Shown piece after piece: positions 26,003 through 34,689 of a stretch of DNA of 64,000 nucleotides (positions are counted from its first letter, which is position 1; each line of letters opens with the position of its first letter). The stretch is from Thioclava sp. JE_KL1. Its GTDB lineage: Bacteria > Pseudomonadota > Alphaproteobacteria > Rhodobacterales > Rhodobacteraceae. The translations under genes and the position numbers were made by a program. The stretch lies in contig NZ_WBJS01000006.1 in the NCBI RefSeq assembly GCF_009296265.1, positions 248,001-312,000 of the forward strand, written 5' to 3'. The notes under the pieces were generated by a model. It saw only the letters and a program-made list of their open reading frames with translations, had not been told where the DNA came from and did not search any database.

Positions 26003-26683
26003 TCAGCTTTCCTTGCTCACGCGGTGGCGGAGCCAGACGATCCCATTCTCCAGCGTCTCGGTCTGCACCAGCTCCAGCGATTGCGCGGGGCCGGTGCCTT
26101 GTTCGTAGATCGCGGGCGCGCCGCTATTGCCGTCGATCAGGGGCAGGATCAGGGTGCTGGTCGCGTCGATCAGCCCCTTGGCGAGGAAGGTGCCGTTCAG
26201 CGTGCCGCCGCCCTCCAGCAGAAGCCGCTCGATCCTGAACCCCTCGGCGACGCGGGTCAGCGAGCCTTCGATATCGTCCCCGTCGGGACCGCCGAACACG
26301 ACCGAGATGCCGCGATCGATCAGCCGCTCGACATGGGCCTGCGCGACGCGCTCGGAGAGCACGATCGCCAGATGGTCGCCCTCGAGTTCGTCCGTATCCG
26401 GCAAGAGCCGCCCCTTGCGGTCGAACACGATGCCGAGGGTGCGTCCCGCCAGATCCGCCAGTCGATCGGGCCGTGCGGTGGGCGCGGGGTCGAGCATCGG
26501 TTCGACATGCGGCACCCAGCCTTCGAGCGAGGCGCGCCCGATGATCCAGCCTTGCCCCTCCAGACGCGCACCGACCGCATCGTAGATCGTCAGCAATTCG
26601 TCTTCGGAATAGGGCCACCCTTCGGTCTTCAATCGTCCGTCGAGCGTGGTGATCATATGGCAAGTGATATGCGGCCGGGGCAT
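26003..26683 (-). CDS. Dihydrofolate reductase-like / RibD C-terminal domain protein
   Basis: 226 residues with the pyrimidine reductase pattern: N-terminal HITCHMITTLDGRL, the NADPH-binding GRASLEGW, and LLLEGGGTLNGTFLAKGLID near the C-terminus. It is a stand-alone RibD reductase-type domain without deaminase, so probably an NADPH-dependent reductase outside riboflavin synthesis. Next downstream of the cupin gene at 26759 on the same strand, 75 bases away. Confidence 0.85.
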   Translation of the reverse strand: MPRPHITCHMITTLDGRLKTEGWPYSEDELLTIYDAVGARLEGQGWIIGRASLEGWVPHVEPMLDPAPTARPDRLADLAGRTLGIVFDRKGRLLPDTDELEGDHLAIVLSERVAQAHVERLIDRGISVVFGGPDGDDIEGSLTRVAEGFRIERLLLEGGGTLNGTFLAKGLIDATSTLILPLIDGNSGAPAIYEQGTGPAQSLELVQTETLENGIVWLRHRVSKES

Positions 26684-26758
26684 TGCGGGGCCTCGTGCTT
26701 TGAAAAAATTTGGGAAGAAGGAAGAGAAGGCCGAGCCGCGTAGGCCCGGCCCTCAAGG

Positions 26759-27154
26759 TCAGCCGTTATAGTCTTCGTCGGCGACTTTCTCGAGCCAGGT
26801 GACCGGCGAGCCGTCGATGCTTTCCTGCACCGCGATATGGCTCATCGCGGTCTCGGACGAGGCGCCGTGCCAGTGCTTTTCGCCTGCCGGGAACCACACG
26901 ACATCGCCCTGGCTGATCTCTTCGACGGGACCGCCTTCGCGCTGGACGCGGCCGCGCCCGAAGGTGACGATCAGGGTCTGGCCCGCCGGGTGGGTGTGCC
27001 ATGCGGTGCGCGCGCCGGGCTCGAAAGTGACATGGCTGCCCGAGGTGCGGCCGGGCTCTTCGGCCTGAAACAGCGGATCGACGCGGACGGTGCCTGTGAA
27101 CCAGTCTTCGGGACCCTGCATCGAGGCGTTGGTACCGGAGCGAATGATTTTCAT
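26759..27154 (-). CDS. Cytoplasmic cupin protein
   Basis: 131 residues; single cupin barrel with metal ligands in HTHPAGQ and in the later KHWHGA. AAAGGAG precedes ATG by 9 bases. No signal peptide. It is a clear paralogue of the exported cupin at 30807 (shared [13 protein letters not shown]-like core, VTWLEKVxDxDY end). Related proteins are annotated as quercetin-dioxygenase-like or mandelonitrile lyase-like; substrate unknown. Confidence 0.88.
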   Translation of the reverse strand: MKIIRSGTNASMQGPEDWFTGTVRVDPLFQAEEPGRTSGSHVTFEPGARTAWHTHPAGQTLIVTFGRGRVQREGGPVEEISQGDVVWFPAGEKHWHGASSETAMSHIAVQESIDGSPVTWLEKVADEDYNG

Positions 27155-27190
27155 GGGAAAACTCCTTTCTTGGGGTAGGGGCGCGCGGGC

Positions 27191-27829
27191 TTAGTCGCGC
27201 AGTTTTTCGAAACGATAGGTCAGGGCGGGGCCGCCGGGTTGCCCATAGGCTAGCTCGGCGGTGACCATTGCAAAGGGTTCGACGAAACGCCCGGTGCGCA
27301 ACCCGCCCGCCTCGACCGGCGTAAAGCCGATATCTTCGATCAGCCCGCGCGCGACGGCCTTCGCGCCGTCGTCATCGCCGTAGATCAGAAGCTGCGGCGG
27401 ATCTGCCTGTCCCTTGCGCGCGAAGACCGGGGCGAAGCTCTCGGAGGGGGAGGTGTTGAATGTGGCCACCCAGCGCGCTTGTGGTCGCATCGTGGCGAGT
27501 TGCTCGGCCCCAGATGTCTTGGGGCCGAGCACGAGATCGCTATTGCTCGCATCGAGCGGGACGCAGCAGTTGAGCACCACCTGACCTGCCATGTCGCCAG
27601 CCTGAGCCAGCACATCCTCGATGCGGCTCCAATGCACGGCGAGCAGGATCGCATCCGCGCCCGCGACCGCCTCGGAGACGCTCGTCGCGCGCCCGCCGGT
27701 CTCGGCGGCGAGCCGGTCCAGCTTGGTCTGGCTGCGCGAATAGGCGAAGCGCAGATCGTGGCCGCATTGCGCCCAGATCCGTCCGAGCTTGGCGCCCATC
27801 AGTCCCGATCCGAGAATGGCGATCTTCAT
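27191..27829 (-). CDS. NADP oxidoreductase, coenzyme F420-dependent type fold
   Basis: 212 residues with N-terminal Rossmann motif ILGSGLMGAKLG and the AILLAVHW strand typical of the F420-NADP oxidoreductase/NpdG superfamily. Real F420 use is doubtful because bacterial homologues in F420-free species use other partners. 11 bases separate it from the upstream CMD gene; AAGGAC precedes its ATG. Confidence 0.85.
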   Translation of the reverse strand: MKIAILGSGLMGAKLGRIWAQCGHDLRFAYSRSQTKLDRLAAETGGRATSVSEAVAGADAILLAVHWSRIEDVLAQAGDMAGQVVLNCCVPLDASNSDLVLGPKTSGAEQLATMRPQARWVATFNTSPSESFAPVFARKGQADPPQLLIYGDDDGAKAVARGLIEDIGFTPVEAGGLRTGRFVEPFAMVTAELAYGQPGGPALTYRFEKLRD

Positions 27830-27840
27830 GGCAGGGTCCT

Positions 27841-28602
27841 TTATTCGGCGCGTTTCTCGAAGACGTCCTTGGCCACCGGCAGGGCGGAGAAGACCTTGGG
27901 CCAGCCCGCGTAGAAGGCCAGGTGCGAGAGCATCGCACCAGCTTCCTCCTGCGTCAGCCCGTTATCCATCGCGCGGTTGAGGTGGAAGGTCATCTGCTCG
28001 GGTTGGCCCGCCGCGATCAGGGCTGCGACGGTGACCATCGACCGGTCGCGCGGCGCGAGATCGGGACGCAGCCAGAGGTCGCGGAACAGAAGCTCGCGCG
28101 TGTTGTCGACCACGCCCATCGAGACATCGCCATAGGTGCCGCGCACGAAATTCTCGCGCGATTCCTCGGCCTCTTCATCGAGCGGCAGCAGGTCGACCTC
28201 TGCGCCGGGAAGGCTGTCCGCGGCGATCCCGCGCGCCTCGTAGACCGGGGCCATAGCTTCTGCGGCGGCGGTGGCGTTGCCCCAGCCGGTGTAGAAGGCG
28301 AGATGGGTGACGGTTTCCGACAGTTCGGCCGGCGTCACGCCGCTATCGAGCGCGAGTTCGACGAAACGCTCGAGGTTTCCGGTTTCATGGCGGGTCATCA
28401 GCGCCGCAAAGGTCACGAGCGAACGGTCCCGCATCGACAGTTGCTCGCCGGTCCAGACCGAGCCGAGAAGGTCATTGCTGGAATAGGCCTCGAGCGCGGG
28501 GGCCGCGCGGCCAACGGCGTCGGGGATGGTGCGATCGAGCGCCTCGCCGGAGGCCGAGGACGCGATCAGAGCAAAGGCGGAAGCTGCAAAACGGGTTTTC
28601 AT
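27841..28602 (-). CDS. Exported carboxymuconolactone decarboxylase (CMD) family protein
   Basis: 253 residues with a short signal peptide (FAASAFALIASSASG) followed by two CMD domains (about 35-115 and 155-245), each with the helical core around HLAFYTGW/HLAFYAGW. The usual CxxC of AhpD-type peroxidase partners is absent in both. AGGAGA lies 7 bases before ATG. The conserved operator motif lies 59-98 bases upstream. Confidence 0.85.
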   Translation of the reverse strand: MKTRFAASAFALIASSASGEALDRTIPDAVGRAAPALEAYSSNDLLGSVWTGEQLSMRDRSLVTFAALMTRHETGNLERFVELALDSGVTPAELSETVTHLAFYTGWGNATAAAEAMAPVYEARGIAADSLPGAEVDLLPLDEEAEESRENFVRGTYGDVSMGVVDNTRELLFRDLWLRPDLAPRDRSMVTVAALIAAGQPEQMTFHLNRAMDNGLTQEEAGAMLSHLAFYAGWPKVFSALPVAKDVFEKRAE

Positions 28603-28660
28603 ATCATCTCTCCTGTCGGGTTGATCTTGTCCTTCAGAGATGGGGTAGGCGGCGTTCCGG

Positions 28661-28702
28661 TTAATGCCGCATCAAGCCAAGTCACTCATGAGCGAGATTC
28701 AT
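28661..28702 (-). promoter_or_regulatory. Shared operator/promoter motif, copy A (CMD gene)
   Basis: TTAATGCCGC at 28661, the palindrome CTCATGAG at 28685 (offset 24) and GATTCAT at 28696 (offset 35). The same elements at the same offsets occur at 31351, and the first two also at 29716. Probably the binding site of the LysR regulator at 29802. Confidence 0.6.
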
Positions 28703-28755
28703 CGAAAGGCTTGAGAGGCACCGCCGGGACAGGCCCGGCGGTGCGATGGTCTGGC

Positions 28756-29619
28756 TTAAAGCTGACCGCCATAGACGGGGAACATGCTCGCCTCGCCGTA
28801 ATCCTTGATCTCCTCGACCGATTTCAGCGCCTCCATATCGGCGTCGGAAATCTCGAAATCGAGCGCCGCATTGGAGCGCATGTGATCGGGATTGGCGGTC
28901 TTCGGCAGCGCGACCATGCCCAGTTGCAGCACGTAGCGGATCGACAGCTGCGGGACGCTGACGCCGTATTTCTCGGCCATCGCCTTGATCTCGGCATTGT
29001 CGAGGATCTGGCCGTGACCGATCGGCGAATAGGCCTCGGCGACCATGCTGTGGCTCTGGATGTAGTCGATCAGCTCGAAGGGCGTGTTCGACACGTGCGC
29101 GAGGATCTGGTCGATCATCGGCTTGACCTTTGCATTGTCGAGCAGGTTATCGAGATCCGCCTTCTCGAAGTTCGACACGCCGATCGCGCCCAGCTTGCCC
29201 GCCTCATAGGCTTCTTCCAGCGCGCGCCACGCCTCGAGGTTGCCCTCGAAGTAGCCATCGTCACCGTGGAACTCGGTCCAGGGCTTCGGGCTGTGGATGA
29301 TCATCAGGTCGATCTTGTCGAGCCCGAGCGTCTCGAGCGAGCCGTCGATGGCGGCTTTCGCATCGGCATAGTTCTTGATGCCCGCGTCGAGCTTCGTGGT
29401 CAGGAAAATCTCGTCGCGCGGAACGCCGCAATTGCGGATGCCTTCGCCGACGCCGCGCTCGTTGCCATAGGCCTGTGCGGTATCGATATGGCGATAGCCC
29501 ATCTCGACGGCGGCCTTCACCGCATCGGCCACCTTGTCATCGTCGATCATCCAGGTGCCAAGGCCCAGTTTCGGGATCTCGACGCCATTGGGGAGGGTAA
29601 GGGTTTCGTTCAGGATCAT
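28756..29619 (-). CDS. Aldo/keto reductase
   Basis: 287 residues from ATG 29619 (AAGGAG 7 bases upstream; the frame stays open further upstream without support). The catalytic tetrad Asp46, Tyr51, Lys76 and His109 is complete (HIDTAQAYGNE, LTTKLD, MIIHSP). The C-terminal LPKTANPDHMRSN binds NADPH. It reduces aldehydes or ketones, close to the 2,5-diketo-gluconate reductase/YafB group. Confidence 0.92.
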   Translation of the reverse strand: MILNETLTLPNGVEIPKLGLGTWMIDDDKVADAVKAAVEMGYRHIDTAQAYGNERGVGEGIRNCGVPRDEIFLTTKLDAGIKNYADAKAAIDGSLETLGLDKIDLMIIHSPKPWTEFHGDDGYFEGNLEAWRALEEAYEAGKLGAIGVSNFEKADLDNLLDNAKVKPMIDQILAHVSNTPFELIDYIQSHSMVAEAYSPIGHGQILDNAEIKAMAEKYGVSVPQLSIRYVLQLGMVALPKTANPDHMRSNAALDFEISDADMEALKSVEEIKDYGEASMFPVYGGQL

Positions 29620-29715
29620 GTCTGGCTCCTTGCATTGGAGTGCGCCGCGCCCCTCATGTTTCAAGAGCACGGCTTCGGTTCATGTCCTGCAATCTAGGGC
29701 GCGCTGGGCCAGAGG

Positions 29716-29757
29716 ATAATCGGCGGAATTTTTATAGCACTCATGAGTGACAAGCAT
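29716..29757 (-). promoter_or_regulatory. Shared operator/promoter motif, copy C (aldo/keto reductase gene)
   Basis: ATAATCGGCG at 29716 and CACTCATGAGTG centred so that CTCATGAG begins at 29740, again offset 24. The palindrome is longest here (12 bases). Confidence 0.55.
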
Positions 29758-29801
29758 GAATGCGCACGTTCATTCACCCGGGCGTGATAATAGGGGCCCG
29801 A

Positions 29802-30731
29802 TCAGCCCCGCTCGCGCAGCGCTTCCAGCACGGCGCCGAAGGCCGAGGAGGGGCGTTGGCGGCTGGGGTAATAGAGGTGAAATCCCGGGAAATAGGGGCA
29901 ATATTCCTCGAGGCAGGCTTGCAGGGCGCCACTTTCCAGATGGGGCGCGGCGAGCCGATCCGGCACCAGCGCCAGCCCGTGCCCATCCAGCGCCGCGTGC
30001 TGCACCAACCCGATCGTGTTGAAACAGGCCTGACCGGAGACCTTCACCCGGATTTCGTGGCCCTCGGCATCTTCGAATTCCCAGGCATAGAGCGCACCAT
30101 GCGTCGCCAGCCGCAGGTTGATACAATTATGCTCGCTCAGATCATGCGGGGTCTGGGGCACGCCCGCCGTTTCGAAATAGGACGGCGCGCCGACGCAGAG
30201 CATCCGTTCGTCCGGGCCGATCCGGGTGGCGATCATCCCCTCGCTCACGCTGTCGCCATAGCGCACCCCGGCATCGCATTGCGCCGAGGCCAGATCGGTG
30301 AAGCCGTAATCCATCACCAGTTCGACATTGATCGAAGGGTATTGCTTGAGCAGCGGCGAGAGCTTTGGCCAAAGCACGGTCTCGATCGCGTAATCGGTGG
30401 AGACGATGCGCACGGTGCCCGTGGGCTGGTCCTGCGCGTCGTCGAGCGCGCGCAACCGCGCCTCGATCATCTCGAAACAGGGGTTGAGCGTGGCCAGCAG
30501 GTCCTCGCCCTCCAGCGTCGGCGCGACCGAGCGCGTCGTGCGCGTCAGCAGCCGCAGGCCCAGCCGTTGCTCCAGCGCCTTGATCGTGTGGCTCAGCGCC
30601 GATTGCGACACGTTGAGCCGCGCCGCAGCTTTGGTGAAGCTGCGCTCTTCGGCGACGGCGGCCAGGGCGATCAGATCGTTGATATTCTCGCGCAGCATGA
30701 GGGAGGCCTCGCTGAATGTTGGTGTCGCCAT
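29802..30731 (-). CDS. LysR-family regulator of the reductase/cupin cluster
   Basis: 309 residues from ATG 30731, chosen because AGGGAG lies 8 bases upstream. Helix-turn-helix in SFTKAAARLNVSQSALSHTI, then the effector domain (GTVRIVSTDYAIETVLWP). It sits between the aldo/keto reductase gene and the exported cupin gene on the same strand, so is the best candidate to bind the CTCATGAG sites. Confidence 0.9.
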   Translation of the reverse strand: MATPTFSEASLMLRENINDLIALAAVAEERSFTKAAARLNVSQSALSHTIKALEQRLGLRLLTRTTRSVAPTLEGEDLLATLNPCFEMIEARLRALDDAQDQPTGTVRIVSTDYAIETVLWPKLSPLLKQYPSINVELVMDYGFTDLASAQCDAGVRYGDSVSEGMIATRIGPDERMLCVGAPSYFETAGVPQTPHDLSEHNCINLRLATHGALYAWEFEDAEGHEIRVKVSGQACFNTIGLVQHAALDGHGLALVPDRLAAPHLESGALQACLEEYCPYFPGFHLYYPSRQRPSSAFGAVLEALRERG

Positions 30732-30806
30732 CGGGCGGGTCTCCCTCACGATATATGCGCGTGGTTCATGACGTCCACGGATTATTCAGCCGTGGATCAG
30801 GCGACG

Positions 30807-31262
30807 TCACTCCAGATAATCCGCGTCGCTCACCTTCTCGCCCCAGGTCACGGCGGAGCCATCTACCACCTGCTGGATCGCGAAATGCGTCACGTGGGTC
30901 TTGTCGGTCGCGCCATGCCAATGCTCGATGCCCGGCGGGCACCAGATGACGTCGCCTGCCTGCATCAGCTGTTTGGGCTGGCCGCGTTCCTGCACCCAGC
31001 CGGAGCCTGCCGTCACGACGAGTTTCTGGCCCGCCGGATGGGTGTGCCAAGCCGAACGCGCGCCGGGAAGGAAGGTCACTTCGCCCGCGCTCACATCGCC
31101 CATGTCGGGGCCGAAGACGGGGGCGACGAGGGCGGTGCCGGTGAAGGTGTCAGAGCTGCCGATCGTGGCTGCGCGGCTCTCCGCCGGGGTCAGTTCCATC
31201 GACTGCGCAACGGCGGCGGGGGCGGCGAGAAGGACGGCGAGCGTCGTGACGGTGCGGATCAT
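30807..31262 (-). CDS. Exported cupin protein
   Basis: 151 residues: signal peptide MIRTVTTLAVLLAAPAAVA then a single cupin with ligands in HTHPAGQ and EHWHGA. Paralogue of the cytoplasmic cupin at 26759. AAGGGAG precedes ATG by 8 bases. Divergent from the alcohol dehydrogenase gene at 31506 over a shared control region. Confidence 0.88.
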   Translation of the reverse strand: MIRTVTTLAVLLAAPAAVAQSMELTPAESRAATIGSSDTFTGTALVAPVFGPDMGDVSAGEVTFLPGARSAWHTHPAGQKLVVTAGSGWVQERGQPKQLMQAGDVIWCPPGIEHWHGATDKTHVTHFAIQQVVDGSAVTWGEKVSDADYLE

Positions 31263-31350
31263 CAGGGGTCTCCCTTGGATTGCGTTTCAATGGCAAGGCC
31301 GTGATCTCCCTGGCCTCGCCTTCATTGACGTAAGGGGCGCCGTCGCGGGG

Positions 31351-31392
31351 TTAATGCCGCAAAAGCCGGAAAGCCTCATGAGCAGGATTCAT
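31351..31392. promoter_or_regulatory. Shared operator/promoter motif, copy B (cupin / alcohol dehydrogenase)
   Basis: TTAATGCCGC at 31351, CTCATGAG at 31375 and GATTCAT at 31386 repeat copy A with identical spacing. It lies between the divergent cupin (ATG 31262) and dehydrogenase (ATG 31506) genes and may control both. Confidence 0.6.
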
Positions 31393-31505
31393 GGATGCTG
31401 TGCGCAAAGCAGTGATTATCTGCGGCGCGTTTCACGGCATGTTGAAAGGCAGGCGCCACCCTTGTTCCGGCGCTCTTCGTCAGTTCCCGAAAAAGGAGGC
31501 CCGAG

Positions 31506-32705
31506 ATGTGCCAGTCCTGCAATGACACGTTCCAAACCCTGACCCGCGATGGCGAAAGCCGCCGCAATTTCCTGCGCAGCGGGGCCGCGCTGGCCGCAGC
31601 CCCCTTGGCGGCGAGCGTCGCCACGCAAGCGGCCGCGCAAGAGGCCGGCGCATCGCTCGAAGCTTCCGAAGTGCGGGCTTGGGCGGCCTTCGACACGGAT
31701 GGCAGTTTCGCGCCCCATACGGTCCCGCGCCGTGCCGCTGGCCCGAAGGATGTCGTGGTCGAGATCATGTACAGCTCGATCTGCCACTCGGACATTCACA
31801 CCTACAAGGCCGACTGGGGGATGCCGCAGTTCCCGCTCGTTCCCGGTCACGAGATGGTCGGCCGGGTCGTCGGCATCGGCGCTGAGGTCACCAAGTTCCG
31901 CGAGGGCGATATCGCCGGGGTCGGCACGATGGTCGACAGCTGCGGCACCTGCGCCAATTGCCTGGCCGACCGCGAGCAGAACTGTCTCAACGGCACGACC
32001 TTTACCTATAATTCCGAGGACAAGATCTCGGGCGGGGTGACCTATGGCGGCTATTCCAAGAAGATCGTCGTGAAGGAAGATTTCGCGCTGCGCATTCCGC
32101 CGGGGGTCGATCTGGCCGGGTTCGCGCCGCTTCTGTGCGCCGGGATCACCACCTTCTCGCCAATCAATCACTGGGACCTGCAGCCCGGCCAGCGCTATGG
32201 CGTGATCGGCATGGGCGGTCTGGGCCATCTCGCGGTCAAGCTGGCGGCGGCGAAAGGGGCCGAGGTCGTCGTCTTCACCACTTCCGAGGACAAGATCGCC
32301 GACGCCAAGGCTTTCGGTGCCGCCGAGGCCTATCTCTGGTCCGACGAGGCCGCGATGCGGAGCCAGATGGGCAGCTTCGATCTGATGCTCTCGACGGTTC
32401 CGGTGGCCTATCCGATGCAGCAATTCCTGAACCTGCTCAAGCTCGACAAGACGCTGGTCAATGTCGGCGCGCTGTTCCCCATTGAGGGGGCGCATGGGAT
32501 GATGATGGGCTTCGGGCGTCAGAGCCTCGCGGGCTCGATGACCGGCGGCATTGCCGAAACCCAGCGCGTGATCGACTTCGCCGCGCATCACGGGGTCGCG
32601 GCTAGCTATGAGATGATCACCCCCGATCAGATCGGCGAAGCCTGCGAGAAGGTCGTGAACAAGCAGGCGCGCTATCGCTATGTGATCGACATGACCCAGG
32701 CCTGA
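31506..32705 (+). CDS. Zinc alcohol dehydrogenase with Tat export signal (YahK-like)
   Basis: 399 residues, AAGGAGG before ATG. The catalytic part is a GroES-like NAD(P) dehydrogenase: zinc ligands Cys93 and His115 (GHE), four structural-zinc Cys at 146, 149, 152 and 160, and the Rossmann loop GMGGLGHLAVK. Unusually it begins with a twin-arginine signal (SRRNFLRSG at 18-26, hydrophobic stretch, AAAQE cleavage), predicting export of the folded, cofactor-loaded enzyme. A Cys pair (MCQSC) opens the protein. Related YahK enzymes reduce aldehydes in the cytoplasm. Confidence 0.9.
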   Translation: MCQSCNDTFQTLTRDGESRRNFLRSGAALAAAPLAASVATQAAAQEAGASLEASEVRAWAAFDTDGSFAPHTVPRRAAGPKDVVVEIMYSSICHSDIHTYKADWGMPQFPLVPGHEMVGRVVGIGAEVTKFREGDIAGVGTMVDSCGTCANCLADREQNCLNGTTFTYNSEDKISGGVTYGGYSKKIVVKEDFALRIPPGVDLAGFAPLLCAGITTFSPINHWDLQPGQRYGVIGMGGLGHLAVKLAAAKGAEVVVFTTSEDKIADAKAFGAAEAYLWSDEAAMRSQMGSFDLMLSTVPVAYPMQQFLNLLKLDKTLVNVGALFPIEGAHGMMMGFGRQSLAGSMTGGIAETQRVIDFAAHHGVAASYEMITPDQIGEACEKVVNKQARYRYVIDMTQA

Positions 32706-32812
32706 AAGGGCGACTGATGAGTGCCGCTCATCTGTGGCAGTATTGCGCGGGGGGTAATCCTCCTGCGCAATCGCGCATAGATTTGTCTCCAGACAGCAGG
32801 AGGGCATCGGCC

Positions 32813-33247
32813 ATGAGCGTCACAAAGTTTCTGACACCCGTCGCGGCGCTATGCGTCGCCGCCAGCATGGCCTGCGCTCAGGAGACGAAAGGAGACAGCA
32901 TGATCCCGATCACCGTGACCGCAGGCGAGACGGTTCTGACCGCCACGCTCGACGACACCCCCGCCGGGCGCGATTTCGCGGCGCTCATGCCGCTGGAGTT
33001 GACCCTGCGCGACTACCACGGCATCGAGAAGATCGCCGATCTGCCGCGCAAGCTCGACACGACCGGCGCGCCGCGCAGCTACGAGCCGAAGACGGGCGAC
33101 ATCACGCTTTATGCGCCTTGGGGCAATCTCGCGATCTTCTACAAACCTTTCGCCAACTCGCCGGGCCTCGTGCGGCTGGGCGCGTTCGACGGGTCGGTCG
33201 AGGTCCTGATGAGCAATCCGACGGTTCGGTTCGAGCGGGTCGAGTGA
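32813..33247 (+). CDS. Exported cyclophilin-like fold protein
   Basis: 144 residues from ATG 32813 (AGGAGG 9 bases upstream). Signal peptide FLTPVAALCVAASMACA. The mature part (ITVTAGETVLTATLDDT, then SYEPKTGDITLYAPWGNLAIFYK) matches the small cyclophilin-like beta-barrel family usually found with reductases in stress clusters. 107 bases after the dehydrogenase, so possibly co-transcribed. Confidence 0.75.
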   Translation: MSVTKFLTPVAALCVAASMACAQETKGDSMIPITVTAGETVLTATLDDTPAGRDFAALMPLELTLRDYHGIEKIADLPRKLDTTGAPRSYEPKTGDITLYAPWGNLAIFYKPFANSPGLVRLGAFDGSVEVLMSNPTVRFERVE

Positions 33248-33300
33248 TCGCATACGGCCCTCGCGGCGTAGATCGGTAGCCCGACCCGGAAGGAGATGCC

Positions 33301-34539
33301 GTGACCGTTGCCGAGCCTTTGCCATTGCCCGCCGCCACTCACGCGGCTGGCGAGGACCGCCTGACGCGGTTCGCCCCGAAGATGGGTGTGGATTACGCGC
33401 AGGCGCGCAATTTCGATCACGGGGCGGGGCGGCACTCGGCGGTGTCGCAACTGTCGCCGTATCTGCGGCGGCGTCTTGTGCTGGAGCGTGAGGCGGTGGC
33501 GCGGGCACTTGACGCGCATGGGCCGGAGGCTGCGGAGAAATTCGTGCAGGAGGTGCTCTGGCGGGGGTATTTCAAGGGCTGGCTGGAGCATCGCCCGGAG
33601 GTCTGGGCGCGCTATCGGGACGGGTTGGCGCAAGACCTCGCCGCACTGGACGGTGCCCCCGATCTGGCCGCGCGCGTGGCCGAGGCCGAGGCGGGGCGCA
33701 GCGGGATCGCCTGTTTCGACGCGTGGGCGTGTGAGCTGCGCGAGACCGGCTATCTGCACAACCATGCCCGGATGTGGTTCGCCTCGATCTGGATCTTCAC
33801 GCTTCGGCTGCCGTGGCGGATCGGGGCGGATTTCTTCTATCGCCATCTGCTCGACGGCGATCCGGCCTCGAACACGCTCAGCTGGCGCTGGGTCGCGGGG
33901 CTGCATACGCGGGGCAAGTTCTATGCCGCCGAGGCCGGAAATATCGCGCGCTATACCGGCGGGCGGTTCGCGCCCGATCCCACGCAATTGGCAGAGGTGA
34001 GCGAGGGGCTGGAGACGGAAGAGCCCGAGGGGCTGCCTCCGGTCGCGCCGCTGCGTAAGCGGCGCGACCCGCAGCCGGAACTGCCCACGGCGCTTCTGAT
34101 CACGGAGGAAGATTGCCGCGTCGAGGATTTCGATCTGAGCGCGTTCGATCTGCGCGGGACCGCGACTGTCACCGCAAGTCACCTTCGCTCACCGCGCAAG
34201 GTGGCGCCGCATGTCGCCCGGTTCGAACGGGACGCGCTCGCCGATGCTGCCGCGCGCTCAGGGTTCTCGGAAGTGCAACGCATGAGGGCCGAGGACTCGT
34301 CAGCACTGCTCGATTGGGCGCAAAGCCTCGGCGTGCAGCAACTCGTCACGCCGTATGTCCCGATCGGACCGCTCGGCGATTGGCGCGAGCGCGCGGAGGC
34401 GGCGCTGGGCGCGCATGACATCGCGCTGTGCGAGCTGACGCGGGAGTGGGATCGCGTGATCTGGCCCCATGCCACGGCCGGGTTCTTCAAGGTCAAAAAG
34501 AAACTCCCTCAAATCCTTGCAGAGCTTGGCTTGGCCTGA
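33301..34539 (+). CDS. Cryptochrome/photolyase-like flavoprotein with reversed domain order
   Basis: 412 residues. The FAD-binding helical domain comes first (about 20-235): SQLSPYLRRR, EVLWRGYFKGWLEHRP, FDAWACELRETGYLHNHARM, and NTLSWRWVAGLHTRGK, all standard photolyase motifs. After an acidic/Pro linker a C-terminal alpha/beta domain follows (about 255-412; ALLITEEDC, DWAQSLGVQQLVTPYVPIGP, WPHATAGFFKVKKK), which looks like the antenna Rossmann domain that normally lies N-terminal. Function (repair or signalling) is not deducible. Confidence 0.8.
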   Translation: MTVAEPLPLPAATHAAGEDRLTRFAPKMGVDYAQARNFDHGAGRHSAVSQLSPYLRRRLVLEREAVARALDAHGPEAAEKFVQEVLWRGYFKGWLEHRPEVWARYRDGLAQDLAALDGAPDLAARVAEAEAGRSGIACFDAWACELRETGYLHNHARMWFASIWIFTLRLPWRIGADFFYRHLLDGDPASNTLSWRWVAGLHTRGKFYAAEAGNIARYTGGRFAPDPTQLAEVSEGLETEEPEGLPPVAPLRKRRDPQPELPTALLITEEDCRVEDFDLSAFDLRGTATVTASHLRSPRKVAPHVARFERDALADAAARSGFSEVQRMRAEDSSALLDWAQSLGVQQLVTPYVPIGPLGDWRERAEAALGAHDIALCELTREWDRVIWPHATAGFFKVKKKLPQILAELGLA

Positions 34540-34689
34540 GGGCAAGGGGAATTGCGCGCGCCCTTGCCGATCATCGCCGAGTGATCGCGCCGCTTCGGAA
34601 TTTTCCTAGTCATCTCAAAGCTTTTGGGCTACGATTCCGATCAGACCCGGAAAACGGGCGTATTCGAGGCAGTAACGGCAGTATAGCCC

